Shown here: in pieces, positions 19,361 through 28,309 of the stretch | Layout of the letters: each line of letters opens with the position of its first letter | Numbering within the stretch: the first letter of the stretch is position 1 | DNA from: Pseudomonas sp. FP1742 | Lineage (GTDB): Bacteria > Pseudomonadota > Gammaproteobacteria > Pseudomonadales > Pseudomonadaceae | Length of the DNA: 64,000 nt | Assembly: GCF_030687145.1 (NCBI RefSeq) | Contig: NZ_CP117460.1 | Location: 4,836,001-4,900,000, forward strand | Reading direction: 5' to 3' | Program-made: the position numbers and the translations under genes | The notes under the pieces: model-generated | The model's database searches: none | The model's input: the letters and a program-made list of their open reading frames with translations, nothing else | What the model was told of the DNA's origin: nothing

Positions 19361-19395
19361 AAAAAAAGAGGCCCTGCGAAGGGCCTCTTTTTAAT
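19361..19395. terminator. bidirectional Rho-independent terminator
   Basis: AAAAAGAGGCCCT, a short GCGA loop and AGGGCCTCTTTTT form a strong symmetrical hairpin with A and T runs on either side. It lies between the convergent DUF3309 and LTA-synthase-like genes and should stop transcription from both. Confidence 0.92.
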
Positions 19396-19406
19396 TGCGT
19401 CAATAG

Positions 19407-21500
19407 TTAATCCGGTTTGCCGTTAACCACACCAGCGGTGTTGTCGAGCAGGCTTTTGGTCGCTGTTTGCAGGAACGCTTCGAGCTTGAGCTTCAACTCA
19501 GCCGTACGCGGTGCATTCGGAACGATCTCGGCGTGAGGCGTCGCACCCAGTTCGTACTGGTACATCTTCGGCGCCATTTCCTTATCCTTTGGCAGAACCA
19601 GAATCTGGTCAGCTGTGATGATGGCGGTGGTTTGCTCACTTCCCGACGGCTTGATCACACCAAAACCGGTGTCGCCTTCAGGCAGATTGAGCAGGTCACG
19701 TCCCCAACACTGATGACGTACTTCACCACCAATACGGCCCATGATGGTCGGCACGACGTCGATCTGAGTGCCCACGGTATGGTCACGCTGGCCGAACTTT
19801 TCCTGGATGCCCGGTGCAATCATCAACATCGGTACGTTGAAGCGGCCCAGGTCCATTTCGGTGATCTGACGCTCGTTGCCGAAACCGTGGTCACCCACGA
19901 TGACAAACAGGGTTTCCTTGAAGTAAGGCTCCTTGCGAGCCTTTTCAAAGAATTGTCCCAGTGCCCAGTCCGCGTAACGCATGGCGGTCAAATGCTCGTT
20001 CAGGCTGCCGCGATCGGTTACGCGCTCAACCGGCAATGGTGTCGGCAAGGCATAGGGCGTGTGGTTGGACAGCGTTTGCAGCAACGCATAGAACGGCTTG
20101 CCGTTTTCCCGCGCCTTGAGCTCTATCAGACCACGGTCGAACATGTCCTGGTCGGACACGCCCCAGGTCGGATCGGAGAACACCGGGTTCACAAAGTCGT
20201 TACGACCAATGAAGTTGGTCATCCCCTGGTTACTGAAGAAACCCGACTGGTTATCCCAAGCAAAATCGCCGTTATAGACATACACATCGCCGTAATCACG
20301 AGCGCTGAGCAACTGCGGCAGGCCGGACAACTTGTGGCTGCCTTCCGGGGTCTGCATCAGGTATTCGAAACCCGGTAGGTTCGGGAAGCAGGCCATGGTG
20401 GCGAACATACCCTGATGGGTATGCGTCCCGTTGGAGAAGAAGCGATCGAACAGCAGGCCTTCTTTCGACAGTTTGTCGAGGTACGGCGTGATGTTTCCCG
20501 GTGCGCCCAAGGCACCCACCGAGTGACCGGCCATGCTTTCCATCAGGATCACGACAACGTTCTTGATCGGCAGGGTCTTGTCGGCCGGCGGCACGTAATC
20601 ACGACGCACCGCAGCGATATCGGCATCCACCAGTTTTTCGTCCGGCATCACCAGCATGTCACGCACGATTTTCTGAGCTTGCGGCTGTGGCAGAGTTGCC
20701 TTCCAGATATTGTCGCGGTCTTCGGACATCCGGCTCTTGGCCGCCGCGATCAGCGACAGCGTGCCGTTCAGGCCCAACTGGTTGGCGAAGTTCGAATCGG
20801 TGGTATAGACGTCACCCCAACGCAGCGGCGGGCCCTGACGCAAGGTGCCACGAGCCGCGACCACGCAGACCAGCAGGCAGACCACGAACACCATGCCGCG
20901 CGCATACCACGGAGCGACCTGGCGCGTGCCGATGCTGCCACCGCTGAACGGCCCGCGAGGACGCGTGGCGCGGTCGGCGCCCTTGAACGCCAGGGTCAGA
21001 ATCAAGGTGCCCACGGCCCAGGCCAACAGGTAGCGAACCACCGGAAAACCGTACCAGAGCATGCTCATCACGGTTTTCGGGTCTTCTTTCACGTACTGGA
21101 AGACCAGGCCGTTGAGTCGCTGGTGGAACTCGCGGTAGAAGTCCATCTCCATCAAGCCGAGGAACAGCGCGATACTCGAGGCGACGGTCAGCCAGAGCCG
21201 GAAGAACCCGCGAGCCGCCATGGCTCGGGCGCTGAACAGGGCCAGCAGCAGCGGAACGCTGAGGTAAACCACCAGGCGCAAATCGAAACGCAGGCCATTG
21301 GCGAACGCTTCCATGAAGGTCGAAGCCGGTGTGTCGAGGATCATCGAGCGGTTGTAGACCAGCAGCGCAACGCGCAGCAGGCTGAACATGACCATCATGA
21401 TCAGGGCGCACAACAGCGTGTAGGCCAGATGCGATTTGACGGTCGGTTGCAGCAGGCGACTGGTAGCTCGCTGCTGATTCAGGGCGTCCGGGTTTGCCAT
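19407..21500 (-). CDS. LTA synthase family protein (sulfatase-fold, membrane)
   Basis: 697-residue inner-membrane enzyme. About five N-terminal helices (for example LAYTLLCALIMMVMFSLLRV) are followed by a periplasmic sulfatase/phosphoglycerol-transferase domain from about residue 290. Metal and nucleophile features seen are VVVILMESMAGHSVG, FFSNGTHTHQGMFAT (likely Thr nucleophile) and FVIVGDHGFGNE. The family includes lipoteichoic acid synthases and OpgB-type phosphoglycerol transferases. Gram-negatives lack LTA, so the likely role is modification of periplasmic glucans or envelope glycans. That role is inferred, and the substrate is unknown. Confidence 0.9.
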   Translation of the reverse strand: MANPDALNQQRATSRLLQPTVKSHLAYTLLCALIMMVMFSLLRVALLVYNRSMILDTPASTFMEAFANGLRFDLRLVVYLSVPLLLALFSARAMAARGFFRLWLTVASSIALFLGLMEMDFYREFHQRLNGLVFQYVKEDPKTVMSMLWYGFPVVRYLLAWAVGTLILTLAFKGADRATRPRGPFSGGSIGTRQVAPWYARGMVFVVCLLVCVVAARGTLRQGPPLRWGDVYTTDSNFANQLGLNGTLSLIAAAKSRMSEDRDNIWKATLPQPQAQKIVRDMLVMPDEKLVDADIAAVRRDYVPPADKTLPIKNVVVILMESMAGHSVGALGAPGNITPYLDKLSKEGLLFDRFFSNGTHTHQGMFATMACFPNLPGFEYLMQTPEGSHKLSGLPQLLSARDYGDVYVYNGDFAWDNQSGFFSNQGMTNFIGRNDFVNPVFSDPTWGVSDQDMFDRGLIELKARENGKPFYALLQTLSNHTPYALPTPLPVERVTDRGSLNEHLTAMRYADWALGQFFEKARKEPYFKETLFVIVGDHGFGNERQITEMDLGRFNVPMLMIAPGIQEKFGQRDHTVGTQIDVVPTIMGRIGGEVRHQCWGRDLLNLPEGDTGFGVIKPSGSEQTTAIITADQILVLPKDKEMAPKMYQYELGATPHAEIVPNAPRTAELKLKLEAFLQTATKSLLDNTAGVVNGKPD

Positions 21501-21580
21501 GTCGTTTAAGGACCCATTGGAAGTTGAAGTTACAAAAATACAGTGCGCTTTGCCTAACGCTCGTCAGTCAAGGAACGGAA

Positions 21581-21673
21581 CCGGTGGGAGCGGGCTTACT
21601 CGCGAAAGTGGTGTGTCAGGCGACATCAATGTTGACTGTGGCACCGTCTTCGCGGGCAAGCCCGCTCCCACAT
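21581..21673. repeat. REP pair (inverted)
   Basis: Units at 21581-21608 and 21646-21673. The left arm has a substitution (GGGCTTACTCGCG instead of GGGCTTGCTCGCG). Confidence 0.9.
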
Positions 21674-21942
21674 GGATTGCGCTTGACTGAACTGGCATTA
21701 GGCGCTTTGCCCTCTGTTGGCCATCCTAGGCCCCGGGGCGTGCGCGGTGCGCAAATGTTGCACGATCAACCGCGGCATTGCCATTGATTACTGCCCGACA
21801 GCCAAACTGCCGCTCATAGCGTCCAGGTACAAGAGGCGTGGCGCAAAGTTGCAGGGTTGGCTCGTTGAGGTGAATTGTCTTGGAGGCTTTGTGAAAATTT
21901 CGTTCAACGCATATCCGGAAACAAAATAAAGCCCTTCTCTCA

Positions 21943-21980
21943 ATAAAAAACCAAACGCCCCGATCGAATCGGGGCGTTGT
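21943..21980 (-). terminator. Rho-independent terminator of the START-domain gene
   Basis: AACGCCCCGATTCGATCGGGGCGTT on the minus strand is a near-perfect hairpin, written in two arms CGCCCCGAT and ATCGGGGCG. It is followed by TTGGTTTTTTATT and lies about 35 bases past the gene's stop. Confidence 0.9.
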
Positions 21981-22012
21981 TGAACACGGCCGTAAATCAA
22001 CAGGGTACGCCG

Positions 22013-22615
22013 TTACTTCTCGGCACGTTCCCTCAGCGCTTTGAGGGTATTGAACGGCGCATCGACCACGAACTTGTTGGCCAACCACGACGGCACGCTG
22101 CCGCCTGGATCGGTGTGAACCTGATAAGTCACTTCGACTTGATCGCCTTTAGGCACGAACTTCCAGAAACCCTTGACCTGGGCGACCCGTACAAACCCCT
22201 TTTCTTCCGGAAGGTACTTCGGCTGCCCTTCCAGCTCGCGGGTCAGGCTGCCATCAGCGCCGTCAACGGTGGTGACATGCAATACCGAATCGCGAGCAGT
22301 GACCGGCCAGGGCGTATTGAACTGAGTGTAGGTCCAGCTCTGATTGCCTTCGTGCTTGAGCAGCTTCTGGGTCTTGCACTCGTGAATCCAGGCACAGGCT
22401 CCCGGAACGTCTTCCTGCAATGCACGCAGCTTGGCCATGGTGGTCTTCATGACCGTTACACCACGGTAAGCCTTGTATTGGGAACCGGCCACCTCACTCA
22501 AGGACACCTTGATACCGTCTTCGTCCTTGGTGGTTTTCCAGTCTTCGGCCTGGGCCGTGGAGGCCAGTAAAACCGTCAAACCACACAGCACAGCGATACG
22601 ATGCAGCGAACCCAT
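22013..22615 (-). CDS. START domain-containing exported protein
   Basis: 200-residue protein with an N-terminal signal peptide (MGSLHRIAVLCGLTVLLASTAQA, cleavage before EDW) and a START/SRPBCC lipid-binding fold. Characteristic parts are the FNTPWPVTARDSV segment and the C-terminal WLANKFVVDAPFNTLKALRERAEK helix. The protein is probably periplasmic and may carry or sense a hydrophobic ligand. The start at 22615 gives the signal peptide directly; the longer frame is rejected. A clear terminator follows. Confidence 0.88.
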   Translation of the reverse strand: MGSLHRIAVLCGLTVLLASTAQAEDWKTTKDEDGIKVSLSEVAGSQYKAYRGVTVMKTTMAKLRALQEDVPGACAWIHECKTQKLLKHEGNQSWTYTQFNTPWPVTARDSVLHVTTVDGADGSLTRELEGQPKYLPEEKGFVRVAQVKGFWKFVPKGDQVEVTYQVHTDPGGSVPSWLANKFVVDAPFNTLKALRERAEK

Positions 22616-22656
22616 AGTCTTATTCCTTATTGTTGAAGTTCCGTTCGTTGAACACA

Positions 22657-22911
22657 TCACGCGGCCGTCATTTGCTCCCACCAGCCCAGCAATTTGATCG
22701 CTTCGTCGCGGTTGCTTCCACAGACTTCCACATCAGCCTCAAATGCAGAACACACCGCAGGACGTTCCGGCCTGCCGAAAATGCTGCACAAGTTATCGGC
22801 AGACAGTTGTACGCAACGTTCTCCGGCGGCTTTGCCGTTGGGCAGGCCAGGAATCGGCGAACTGATGGAAGGGGCAATGCAACAGGCGCCACAGCCTTCA
22901 CGGCATCTCAT
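22657..22911 (-). CDS. YkgJ family cysteine cluster protein
   Basis: 84-residue protein of the YkgJ/Fe-S or zinc-chelating family: CREGCGACCIAPSI at the N-terminus, GERCVQLSADNLCSIFGRPERP in the middle, and further cysteines (CSAFEADVEVCG). Eight cysteines could hold a metal cluster. It lies 41 bases upstream of the START-domain gene on the same strand. The precise role is unknown. Confidence 0.9.
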   Translation of the reverse strand: MRCREGCGACCIAPSISSPIPGLPNGKAAGERCVQLSADNLCSIFGRPERPAVCSAFEADVEVCGSNRDEAIKLLGWWEQMTAA

Positions 22912-23077
22912 GACGACAAGCTCCTCGCGACGGGCAATGTGTTAAAGGGACGTGGCACAGAGTAACGGCTAAAACGACTGTTTTAAATTACCCGGGCCGG
23001 GTTTTTACGCTCAAACGAACGTGACTGACCAGTCTCCGACAAAACGTCTGTCACGCGGGTCACGAATGGGGGGAGAT

Positions 23078-23545
23078 TTACTGTTTGAACTCGAATTCCA
23101 GCGCCGCGCCTTCAACTTCCCGGCGCTCTTCATTGCGCAACTGCAGCTTCATTTCGTTACTGATCAGGCGACCGTTGAGCTGAAACGGACTGCTCTTGTC
23201 ACCGAACATTTGTGGCAACACCGCATCGTGTCGGGGCAACGGGACCGTGCCGACCGGTTTCAATTCTTCGACCTTGTCCTTGGGCAAACTCAAGTCGAGA
23301 GTGGCCGGAGGGAGTTTGGTTTTCACCACTTCACTGGCCGGTTTCGACTTGGAAGCAATGGGGGAGCGTTTTTTTACCGGTGCAGCCTTCTTTTTGACCG
23401 GAGTGGCTTTTTTGACCGGCGCTGTTTTATCAGTGGTTGTGCTGGCTGTCGGTTTTTCCTGAACGGAAGCCGCCATGACACCTTCCGCGTGACAAGTCAT
23501 CAACAGGCAGATCAATAACCAGGCGGCAGGAAAAATCGGCTTCAT
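23078..23545 (-). CDS. conserved exported hypothetical protein, Lys/Pro/Ala-rich
   Basis: 155 residues: an N-terminal signal peptide (MKPIFPAAWLLICLLMTCHAEGVMA), a low-complexity linker rich in Lys, Pro, Ala and Thr (about 30-70, with APVKK-type repeats), and a C-terminal domain (about 75-155) ending LRNEERREVEGAALEFEFKQ. It is sometimes loosely labelled as a translation-factor-like protein because of the linker, which is not supported. It is probably periplasmic, of unknown function. Confidence 0.75.
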   Translation of the reverse strand: MKPIFPAAWLLICLLMTCHAEGVMAASVQEKPTASTTTDKTAPVKKATPVKKKAAPVKKRSPIASKSKPASEVVKTKLPPATLDLSLPKDKVEELKPVGTVPLPRHDAVLPQMFGDKSSPFQLNGRLISNEMKLQLRNEERREVEGAALEFEFKQ

Positions 23546-23632
23546 GGACCCAACGACGCGAACGGCAGAAGGCTATATGCTCGCCTGTTGGAGACGACAA
23601 GACAAGCGGGCAGTTCACAACGGCCCGGCCGG

Positions 23633-25072
23633 TTAAAAACCGCTCGTCGTCTCTTGGCAAAGTTGCGTTGCCAGCAACCCCAGCGTCATCAATGCACGCT
23701 CGGCCTCGCGGTTCCAGGGGATGCCACAGTTCAGGCGAATGCAGTGATTGAACTGCTCGGTGTTACTGAAAATCAGCCCCGGTGCAATGCTGATGCCCTG
23801 CTGCAACGCACGCACATGCAACTCTTGCGTGTTGACCCGCCCCGGCAGGCTGACCCACAGAATGAAACCGCCGGTAGGCCGGGTCATCTGCGTACCTTCC
23901 GGGAAGTATTGCTGTACTGCCAACTGGAAAGCGCTGAGATTCTTGCGGTACTCCTGACGGATATAACGCAAATGCCGGTCGTAACCGCCGTTTTCCAGGT
24001 AGGCCGCAATGCCCATTTGCGTGACGCTGCACGCTGAATGGGTGCTGAAAGTCTGCAAGCGCTGGATTTCCGGCTGGTACTTGCCGGCAATCATCCAGCC
24101 GATCCGCACGCCGGGCGACAGGGTCTTGGAGAAACTGGAGCAGTAAATCACCCGATCCAGCCGGTCATAGGCCTTGAGCGATTTGGTGCGGCCCTGCTCG
24201 AACATCAGCTCGCCATAAATATCGTCTTCGACGATCTGGATATCGAAATCCGAAGCCAGGCGCAGCAGCTGTTTCTGCCGCTCTTCAGGCATGGTGCCGC
24301 CCAAAGGATTACTCAAGCGCGTGGTCAGCACCAGCGCCTTGATCGACCACTGATTGGCCGCCAGTTGCAGCGCTTCGAGGCTCATGCCGGTAGCCGGATC
24401 ACTGGGGATCTCGATGACCTTCAGCCCCAGCAGATCGGCCAGTTGCAGCAAACCATAATAAGTCGGGGACTCGGCAGCGATCAGATCGCCTGGCCGGGTC
24501 AATACGCGCAATGACATCTGCAGCGCATCGACGCAGCCATGGGTGATCACCACTTCCGACGGATCGACCACCACGCCGGCATCGCGCATGCGGATCGCCA
24601 CTTGCCGCCGCAACGGCTCAAAACCGGGGCTGAACATGTAGCTGAACGCCCGCGGACTATGAAAACGGGTGACTTTGGCCAATTGCTGATGCAACGCCCG
24701 CACCGGCAGATAATCGACACTCGGTACGGCCGCGCCCAACGGGAATACCCCCTCGCGGCGGGATTCGACCAGGACTTGCTGAATGATGCTGCTGCGGGTG
24801 ACCAGGCCTGGGCGCTCGACCCGGGCGATGTCCGGGGTCGGTGCCGTCAGGGCCGGCGTCTGGTGCACGTAGTAACCGGATTGCGGCCGGGCACGGATCA
24901 GCCCTTGATCTTCAAGGTTGGCGTAGGCCTGCAACACCGTCGCATGGCTGACGTTGAGCTGCGAGCTCATCTTGCGCACCGAAGGCACGCGCTCTCCCGG
25001 CTGATAGACACCGCGGCGGATGTCTTCGGCCAGTTGCTGAGCAATACGTTGATAGAGCAAGAGATTGGTCAT
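23633..25072 (-). CDS. MocR-type GntR/aminotransferase transcriptional regulator
   Basis: 479 residues. An N-terminal winged helix (1-70; QLAEDIRRGVYQPGERVPSVRKMSSQLNVSHATVLQAYANLEDQGL) is fused to a fold-type I aminotransferase domain. The PLP lysine lies in SSFSKTLSPGVRIGWMIAG, and the arginine that would hold a carboxylate is near the C-terminus (HCIRLNCG). MocR proteins sense PLP or amino-acid-like ligands and regulate nearby or distant genes, often their own. The leader at 25126-25200 carries repeated ACTGT/ACAGT half-sites (see findings). The target pathway is not evident from neighbours. Confidence 0.92.
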   Translation of the reverse strand: MTNLLLYQRIAQQLAEDIRRGVYQPGERVPSVRKMSSQLNVSHATVLQAYANLEDQGLIRARPQSGYYVHQTPALTAPTPDIARVERPGLVTRSSIIQQVLVESRREGVFPLGAAVPSVDYLPVRALHQQLAKVTRFHSPRAFSYMFSPGFEPLRRQVAIRMRDAGVVVDPSEVVITHGCVDALQMSLRVLTRPGDLIAAESPTYYGLLQLADLLGLKVIEIPSDPATGMSLEALQLAANQWSIKALVLTTRLSNPLGGTMPEERQKQLLRLASDFDIQIVEDDIYGELMFEQGRTKSLKAYDRLDRVIYCSSFSKTLSPGVRIGWMIAGKYQPEIQRLQTFSTHSACSVTQMGIAAYLENGGYDRHLRYIRQEYRKNLSAFQLAVQQYFPEGTQMTRPTGGFILWVSLPGRVNTQELHVRALQQGISIAPGLIFSNTEQFNHCIRLNCGIPWNREAERALMTLGLLATQLCQETTSGF

Positions 25073-25125
25073 GACGCAGCACTCGATTTCACGGGCATTT
25101 TATTCTTGTGTGAAACAATACCGGA

Positions 25126-25200
25126 ACAGTTTAGAAGTGTACTGGGACAGTTGCCACAATAGTCGACCATACAGTGCGGTGTCAGCAAAAACTGTACTGT
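25126..25200. promoter_or_regulatory. array of ACTGT/ACAGT half-sites upstream of the mocR-type gene
   Basis: Half-sites are at 25126-25130 (ACAGT), 25141-25144 (ACTG), 25147-25151 (ACAGT), 25171-25175 (ACAGT), 25191-25195 and 25196-25200 (ACTGT ACTGT direct repeat). Spacings of roughly 21-24 bases suggest binding on one helix face. This density in 75 bases, just upstream of the regulator, fits an autoregulatory MocR operator. Confidence 0.5.
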
Positions 25201-25223
25201 TTTATGATGCATTTGACGGGCGC

Positions 25224-25260
25224 AAAAAAACCCGGCGCTGCTGAGCAGGCCGGGTTTTTC
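25224..25260 (-). terminator. Rho-independent terminator after the OmpA-like gene
   Basis: ACCCGGC and GCCGGGT arms around a 12-base loop, with a run of T residues on the minus strand, just past the stop of the OmpA-family gene. Confidence 0.85.
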
Positions 25261-25274
25261 CAGTGACGCAGCCC

Positions 25275-26087
25275 TTAACGAGCCGCGCCGAGCTGGCCTT
25301 TTTCGTCGGAGAACACAATTTCCACCCGACGGTTCTGGGCACGACCGCGCTCGGAAGCGTTGGCGTCCACCGGGTATTCATCGCCGTAACCTTCAACCTG
25401 AATGCGTTTGTCGTCGATGCCCAGGTCCATCAGCACATCGGCCACCGATTGCGCACGATCGCGGGACAGCTTGAGGTTTTCCTGTTTACCGCCGGTGCTG
25501 TCGGTGTAGCCCTCGATCCGCACCACCCGCTTGGGGTTGAGCTGCAGGAACTGGACGATCTTCAGCACCACACGGTTCGCCGAGCTCTTCAGCTCCGCCT
25601 CACCGGTATCGAACAGCACATCACCCAGGGTCATCACCAGACCACGGTCAGTCTGGGTGGTCGCCAGCGCCACGATCTGCTCTTCGAGCCACTTGCCCTG
25701 TTGCTGCACGCTGAGCAACTTGGACTCACGCAGCGCCAATTGCAGGCGCTGACGCTCGAGTTCGAGCTTCGCTGCGCGCTCTTCATTGAGCACTTGATTG
25801 GTGTGTTCCCGGGCAATTTCGCTGTAGCGCTGGCTCAGATAGGCGTAATGCACCACGTCAGAACCGCTGCCCCAGTAACTGGACAGACGATCGGCGCGGG
25901 CCAGGGACTCGCCGGCACGGATCACGTCTTTGGGCGCAATACGCAACACGTTGGAGTCTTCCTTGACCTTCTGGAAGTCGGCACCGGCCTGCTGCAACGC
26001 AGCTTCGCTGTGTTGACCGGCGCAGCCATAAAGGCTTGCGCAGCCGGCCAGGATCAAGCCGCCGAGTGCTTTGGTCTTCAGGTTCAT
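25275..26087 (-). CDS. OmpA family lipoprotein with DUF4398-like N-terminal region
   Basis: 270 residues. The N-terminus has a lipobox (GGLILAGCASLYGCAG), then a helical region (about 25-140) with heptad-like charged repeats, and a C-terminal OmpA domain (about 150-262). That domain shows GDVLFDTGEAELK, RIEGYTDSTGGKQENLKLS (peptidoglycan-binding Asp) and RRVEIVFSD. It probably anchors the outer membrane to peptidoglycan. Its ATG overlaps the stop of the upstream lipoprotein gene (ATGA), so they are translationally coupled. Confidence 0.9.
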   Translation of the reverse strand: MNLKTKALGGLILAGCASLYGCAGQHSEAALQQAGADFQKVKEDSNVLRIAPKDVIRAGESLARADRLSSYWGSGSDVVHYAYLSQRYSEIAREHTNQVLNEERAAKLELERQRLQLALRESKLLSVQQQGKWLEEQIVALATTQTDRGLVMTLGDVLFDTGEAELKSSANRVVLKIVQFLQLNPKRVVRIEGYTDSTGGKQENLKLSRDRAQSVADVLMDLGIDDKRIQVEGYGDEYPVDANASERGRAQNRRVEIVFSDEKGQLGAAR

Positions 26088-26440
26088 TGGGCATCTCCCA
26101 GTTGCTTGCGCAGGCGGGTGATGCGGGTATTGAGCACGTTCAACTGCTCCTCGCTCTTGTGGGTCAGGACCCGGGCTTCGGCCAGGCGCGCGTCCAGCTC
26201 GGCCTGCTCGGCCCGCATGCGCGCATTCTTGTAGGATTGGTCGGCCATGTTGCCCTTGGCACGGTTGAACTTGTCCTGGGCCAGCTTCAGCTCCGGCACT
26301 TCGTCGGCGGTAGCGCCCACGGCCTTGGCTTGTTCGAGGGCCTGTTCGGTCAGGCGTATTTGTTCATTCGGCGCCGGATCGGCTGCACAACCCGCCAGAG
26401 CCAGAACGGCCAGGGCAGCGAAAAGAGGTCGAATACTCAC
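26084..26440 (-). CDS. DUF4398 domain-containing lipoprotein
   Basis: 118-residue lipoprotein. The signal and lipobox ALAVLALAGCAADP place Cys18 as the lipidated residue. The rest is a long helix (NEQIRLTEQALEQAKAVGA onward) likely to form a coiled coil. It starts with GTG seven bases after AGGGA. It overlaps the OmpA-like gene by four bases, and the two share the same fold in their helical parts, so they may pair in the envelope. Confidence 0.87.
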   Translation of the reverse strand: MSIRPLFAALAVLALAGCAADPAPNEQIRLTEQALEQAKAVGATADEVPELKLAQDKFNRAKGNMADQSYKNARMRAEQAELDARLAEARVLTHKSEEQLNVLNTRITRLRKQLGDAQ

Positions 26441-26449
26441 TAAAAATCC

Positions 26450-27298
26450 CTACTGTATTGGGGTACTGACAGGTTGTTGCTGCGGCAGGGAGCGTTGCGC
26501 TTTCCAACGCTCGATATTGCGCAGCAGCGCGGCTTCCGTCAGTCCGGACGCGGGCAATTCTGTCATCTTTTTGGCCAGCTGTCCGCGCAACCAAGGATCG
26601 TTGCAGGCAGAGTTATGGGAAACCGCGAGATACAGGCCAGGTTTGTCGATCGGTTGTGGTCGGGCCATCAAGTCATTGGCCATCCCCAGCGTTTGCGCCA
26701 TGGCCATGCCCGAGTAGCGACCGGCAAGGACAAATTCCACCTCGCCGAGCAGCAATTTCTGAAAGGCCTGAGTCAGATTGGGCGTGCGCATGAGGGTCAA
26801 TTGCTGCTCGGCGAAAGTGCCGAATGCTGGCGTCACTCGAGCCTTTTCCGACAACGCGCCGGGATGACCGTGAAGGTCCTGCGCCTCGTTGTAGACCAGT
26901 AGTGAATCGTTGCGGGTCCAGACCAGGTAATCGTTTTCCAGCAACGGTGGATGGATGTAATCCAGATTTTCCAGCTCAGTGACCGTCAACGGCGCATCGG
27001 CCAGCATGTCCATGCGCCCGCTGCGCACTTCGTCCAGGGCCTGGGAACGTTTGCCGGCATAAAGCAGTTCAACCTTGATGCCCAACTCCCCCGCCACTTG
27101 CTGCAACAAATCAGCACTGGCGCCGATCAGGTGCTTGGGGTTTTGCGGGTCTTGCCACAGGTACGGCGGTGCGTCGGGACTGCCGGTCACGATCAAGCGC
27201 TCGCATTTTCCCGCAGCGATGGACAGCCCCGGTAATAGGGTCAGGCTTAAACACAACCCTGGCAAAAAAGAGCAGCCAAACCAGTGGCGCAGATCCAT
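26450..27298 (-). CDS. substrate-binding periplasmic protein (SBP_bac_3-like)
   Basis: 282 residues with a signal peptide (FLPGLCLSLTLLPGLSIAAG) and a family 3 solute-binding fold (LIVTGSPDAPPYLWQD; DMLADAPLTVTELENLDYI). No permease or ATPase genes adjoin it, so it may serve as a receptor or as an orphan binding protein rather than in transport. The start at 27298 (MDLRHWFGC) avoids an upstream extension lacking a ribosome site. It lies 9 bases upstream of the DUF4398 gene and may be co-transcribed with it. Confidence 0.85.
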   Translation of the reverse strand: MDLRHWFGCSFLPGLCLSLTLLPGLSIAAGKCERLIVTGSPDAPPYLWQDPQNPKHLIGASADLLQQVAGELGIKVELLYAGKRSQALDEVRSGRMDMLADAPLTVTELENLDYIHPPLLENDYLVWTRNDSLLVYNEAQDLHGHPGALSEKARVTPAFGTFAEQQLTLMRTPNLTQAFQKLLLGEVEFVLAGRYSGMAMAQTLGMANDLMARPQPIDKPGLYLAVSHNSACNDPWLRGQLAKKMTELPASGLTEAALLRNIERWKAQRSLPQQQPVSTPIQ

Positions 27299-27329
27299 GG
27301 CAACACTCTCCCCACTCAAATCCGGAACA

Positions 27330-27363
27330 AAAAAAAGCCCGACCAAAAGGCCGGGCTCTTTAT
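27330..27363. terminator. Rho-independent terminator after etfA
   Basis: AGCCCG and CGGGCT arms around a short A-rich loop, with A residues on one side and TCTTTAT on the other. It lies past the etfA stop and should act for the minus-strand etf operon. Confidence 0.8.
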
Positions 27364-27379
27364 AAGTCAAGCTGCCGGA

Positions 27380-28309
27380 TTAGACCAGCTTCTCGAACTC
27401 AGGGATGGCTTCGAACAGGTCCGCCACCAGGCCGTAATCGGCCACCTGGAAGATCGGCGCTTCTTCGTCCTTGTTGATCGCGACGATCACCTTGGAGTCT
27501 TTCATGCCGGCCAGATGCTGGATCGCGCCGGAGATACCGACGGCGATGTACAGCTGTGGCGCAACGATCTTGCCGGTCTGACCGACCTGCATGTCGTTGG
27601 GTACGAAACCTGCGTCGACCGCGGCGCGGGAAGCACCGACGGCAGCGCCCAGCTTATCGGCCAGGGCGTACAGGTGTTTGAAGTTGTCGCCGTTCTGCAT
27701 GCCGCGGCCGCCGGAAACGACGATCTTGGCAGCGGTCAGTTCCGGACGGTCGGACTTGGCCAGTTCTTCGCCGACGAAGCTGGAGATGCCAGCGTCGTGG
27801 GCAGCGGCAACGGCTTCAACGGCCGCCGAACCACCTTCAGCCGCCACCGGGTCGAAACCGGTAGCACGCACGGTGATCACTTTGATCGCAGCGGTCGACT
27901 GCACGGTAGCGATGGCGTTACCGGCATAGATCGGGCGCTTGAAGGTGTCGGCGCTTTCGACCGAGATGATCTCGGAGATCTGGTCAACGTCCAGCTGAGC
28001 GGCAACGCGCGGCAGGATGTTTTTGCCGTTGGACGTGGCGGCGGCCAGAATGTGGCTGTAGCCCTTGCCCAGTTCGGCTACCAGTGGAGCAACGTTTTCC
28101 GGCAGTTGATGCGCGTAAGCGGCATTGTCAGCGTTCAGGACTTTGCTCACGCCAGCGATTTTCGCAGCGGCTTCAGCCACGGCGCCAGCGCCCTGGCCTG
28201 CAACCAGAACGTGGATGTCGCCACCGATCTTGGCGGCAGCAGCAACGGTGTTCAGCGTGGCCGGGGCCAGCACTTTGTTGTCGTGTTCAGCAATAACCAA
28301 GATAGTCAT
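27380..28309 (-). CDS. etfA: electron transfer flavoprotein alpha subunit
   Basis: 309-residue ETF alpha subunit. The C-terminal FAD domain carries [37 protein letters not shown] and the final [16 protein letters not shown]. It dimerises with EtfB to take electrons from acyl-CoA and other dehydrogenases and pass them to ETF-quinone oxidoreductase. The ATG begins one base after the etfB stop codon (TAAATG), so the pair is tightly coupled. Confidence 0.97.
   Translation of the reverse strand: MTILVIAEHDNKVLAPATLNTVAAAAKIGGDIHVLVAGQGAGAVAEAAAKIAGVSKVLNADNAAYAHQLPENVAPLVAELGKGYSHILAAATSNGKNILPRVAAQLDVDQISEIISVESADTFKRPIYAGNAIATVQSTAAIKVITVRATGFDPVAAEGGSAAVEAVAAAHDAGISSFVGEELAKSDRPELTAAKIVVSGGRGMQNGDNFKHLYALADKLGAAVGASRAAVDAGFVPNDMQVGQTGKIVAPQLYIAVGISGAIQHLAGMKDSKVIVAINKDEEAPIFQVADYGLVADLFEAIPEFEKLV

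Larger units (their letters stand above)
21501..22012. other. intergenic region with REP pair and terminator
   Basis: A 512-base gap upstream of the LTA-synthase-like gene and downstream of the START-domain gene. It holds a REP pair, a terminator and the presumed promoter of the synthase gene. Short open frames across 21717-21929 have no ribosome site, no recognisable family and low-complexity codon use, so I treat them as non-coding. Confidence 0.6.

Noticed and set aside
21717..21929. 70-codon frame in the gap near the START-domain gene
   Set aside because: No ribosome site, no family resemblance and an irregular codon pattern.
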